Positions 62,705-64,000 of a stretch of 64,000 bases of DNA are shown here, in pieces (within the stretch, counting starts at the first letter, position 1; each line of letters opens with the position of its first letter). Source of the stretch: Streptomyces lateritius (GTDB lineage: Bacteria > Actinomycetota > Actinomycetes > Streptomycetales > Streptomycetaceae); NCBI RefSeq assembly GCF_014649715.1, contig NZ_BMTO01000005.1, positions 31,719-95,718 of the forward strand, written 5' to 3'. A program made the position numbers and the translations under genes. The notes under the pieces were generated by a model. The model was not told the origin of the DNA and did not search any database. It saw only the letters and a list, made by a program, of their open reading frames with translations.

Positions 62705-64000
62705 ATGAACAGCTCAGCCCGCACGAACAGCACCCGGCGGCGCGGCCCCGCGCCGAAGGACGAATTCGCGACGCCGGTCAGCCACACCCCGGCCCTGCCG
62801 CCGGCCGCGAGCTTCGCCGAGCTGGGCCTGCCGTCCGCGGTGCTGGAGCTGCTCACCCGCCTCGGCGTCGACGAGCCCTTCCCGATCCAGGCGGCCACCC
62901 TGCCGAACGCCCTGGCGGGACGCGACGTCCTGGGACGCGGCCGGACCGGATCCGGAAAGACACTCGCCTTCGGGCTTCCGCTGCTCGTCCGCACCGCCGG
63001 ACGGCGGGCCGAGGCCCGCAAGCCGCTGGCCCTCGTCCTCGTCCCCACCCGCGAACTGGCGCAGCAGGTCACCGACGCGCTCACGCCGTACGCCGGGGTG
63101 CTGAGGCTGCGCATGGCCACCGTGGTCGGCGGCATGTCGATCGGAAGGCAGGCCGCCGCGCTGCGCGACGGGGTCGAGATCGTGATCGCGACGCCGGGCC
63201 GGCTCATGGATCTCGTCGAGCGCAAGGACTGCCGACTGGAGCGGGTGACCGTCACCGTCCTGGACGAGGCCGACCAGATGGCCGACATGGGCTTCATGCC
63301 GCAGGTCACCGCGCTGCTCGACCTGGTGCACCACGAGGGCCAGCGGATGCTGTTCTCCGCCACCCTCGACCGCAATGTCGACCTCCTGGTCGAGCGCTAC
63401 CTCCACGACCCGGCGGTCCACTCCGTCGACCCCTCGGCCGCCGCCGTCTCCACGATGGAGCACCACGTGCTGCAGGTGCACGGTGCGGACAAGTTCGCCA
63501 CCGCCACGGAGATCGCCGCCCGCGACGGGCGCGTGATCATGTTCCTGGACACCAAGCACGCCGTCGACCGCTTCACCAAGCACCTCCTCGGCAGCGGCGT
63601 ACGGGCGGCGGCCCTGCACGGCGGCAAGTCACAGCCCCTGCGCACCCGCACCCTCGACCGCTTCCGGACCGGCGAGGTCACCGTCCTGGTTGCCACCAAC
63701 GTCGCGGCCCGCGGCATCCACGTCGACGACCTCGACCTCGTCGTCAACGTCGACCCGCCCGCCGACCACAAGGACTACCTGCACCGCGGCGGACGCACCG
63801 CCCGCGCCGGCGAGTCCGGCAGCGTCGTCACCCTGGTCCTGCCCGACCAGCGCCGGGACGTGGTCCGGCTCATGGCGGACGCCGGGATCCACGCCCAGGT
63901 CACCCAGGTCCGCTCCGGCGAGGCCGAACTCACCCGCATCACCGGCGCCCGCACCCCCTCCGGCGTTCCCGTCGACGGCAGCGCGCCGACCACCGAACGC
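62705..64000 (+). CDS. DEAD-box RNA helicase (cut by the window end)
   Basis: The first 432 residues of a DEAD-box helicase; no stop occurs before the edge. Motifs in order: Q motif region PFPIQAATLPNAL, GRTGSGKT (Walker A), PTRELAQQ, TPGRLMD, DEAD in VLDEADQM, SAT in LFSATL, TKHAVDRF, ATNVAARGIHVDDLD and HRGGRTARAG. It would unwind RNA in ribosome assembly or decay. ATG 62705 has GGAAGG 5-10 bases upstream. Its N-terminal ~30 residues are basic and likely disordered. Confidence 0.93.
   Translation, partial: MNSSARTNSTRRRGPAPKDEFATPVSHTPALPPAASFAELGLPSAVLELLTRLGVDEPFPIQAATLPNALAGRDVLGRGRTGSGKTLAFGLPLLVRTAGRRAEARKPLALVLVPTRELAQQVTDALTPYAGVLRLRMATVVGGMSIGRQAAALRDGVEIVIATPGRLMDLVERKDCRLERVTVTVLDEADQMADMGFMPQVTALLDLVHHEGQRMLFSATLDRNVDLLVERYLHDPAVHSVDPSAAAVSTMEHHVLQVHGADKFATATEIAARDGRVIMFLDTKHAVDRFTKHLLGSGVRAAALHGGKSQPLRTRTLDRFRTGEVTVLVATNVAARGIHVDDLDLVVNVDPPADHKDYLHRGGRTARAGESGSVVTLVLPDQRRDVVRLMADAGIHAQVTQVRSGEAELTRITGARTPSGVPVDGSAPTTER

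Overview
The window looks like chromosomal DNA from a Streptomyces or close relative. G+C is very high with strong third-position GC bias, GTG and TTG starts are common, and 4-bp stop/start overlaps are frequent. The content also fits: SpoIIE-type phosphatases, SigB-family sigma factors, WhiB, DUF5133, class E/F-like sortase, CsbD, ChaB and a multi-HAMP hybrid kinase. About 60 genes are called. No rRNA, tRNA, CRISPR array, insertion sequence or prophage was seen.

Region 0-25 kb is a dense stress-signalling island. A five-gene operon (1: RsbR, RsbS, RsbT, an ATPase-phosphatase fusion, RsbU-like phosphatase) has 4-bp overlaps at every junction. It is followed by a BrkB membrane protein, a GAF-phosphatase and its catalytically degenerate paralogue, three MarR paralogues, two SigB-family sigma factors, two STAS antagonists and an RsbW-like ATPase. 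A flavohemoglobin, a WhiB protein, a membrane-anchored Mrr-like nuclease, a 1437-residue multi-HAMP hybrid kinase coupled to an ANTAR-GAF-PAS-phosphatase, and a phospholipase-D-like protein complete it. Six intergenic regions here carry a similar 14-bp inverted repeat (TTGYCG-NN-YGGCAA-like), which suggests one regulator controls the island.

Region 25-36.5 kb holds a VanZ protein, a large APC permease, an apparent P450-ferredoxin-MMPL exporter unit, and a ribbon-helix-helix regulator with a helically phased triple operator. A decayed fumarylacetoacetate-hydrolase-family locus and katG follow.

Region 36.7-50 kb holds a secreted subtilisin-like protease with FG-GAP-type repeats, two tandem DUF4139 proteins (one with a hexanucleotide-encoded His/Asp/Thr tract), MmcQ/YjbR, and two GCS2-type ligases. 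A DUF4142 protein with a sorting-signal-like C terminus is start/stop-coupled to a sortase. CsbD, a small hydrophobic protein, DUF5133 and an RsbW-like ATPase follow.

Region 50-64 kb holds a winged-helix regulator, a hydrolase-phosphoribosyltransferase-ChaB operon, a lipoprotein, a baeRF-type protein, a long-form GAPDH, a PIG-V-like mannosyltransferase, and an ECF sigma factor with a membrane partner. A second globin-reductase coupled to a pyridoxamine-oxidase-like protein follows. The window ends with a cold-shock gene behind a terminator-like leader hairpin and a DEAD-box helicase that runs off the edge.
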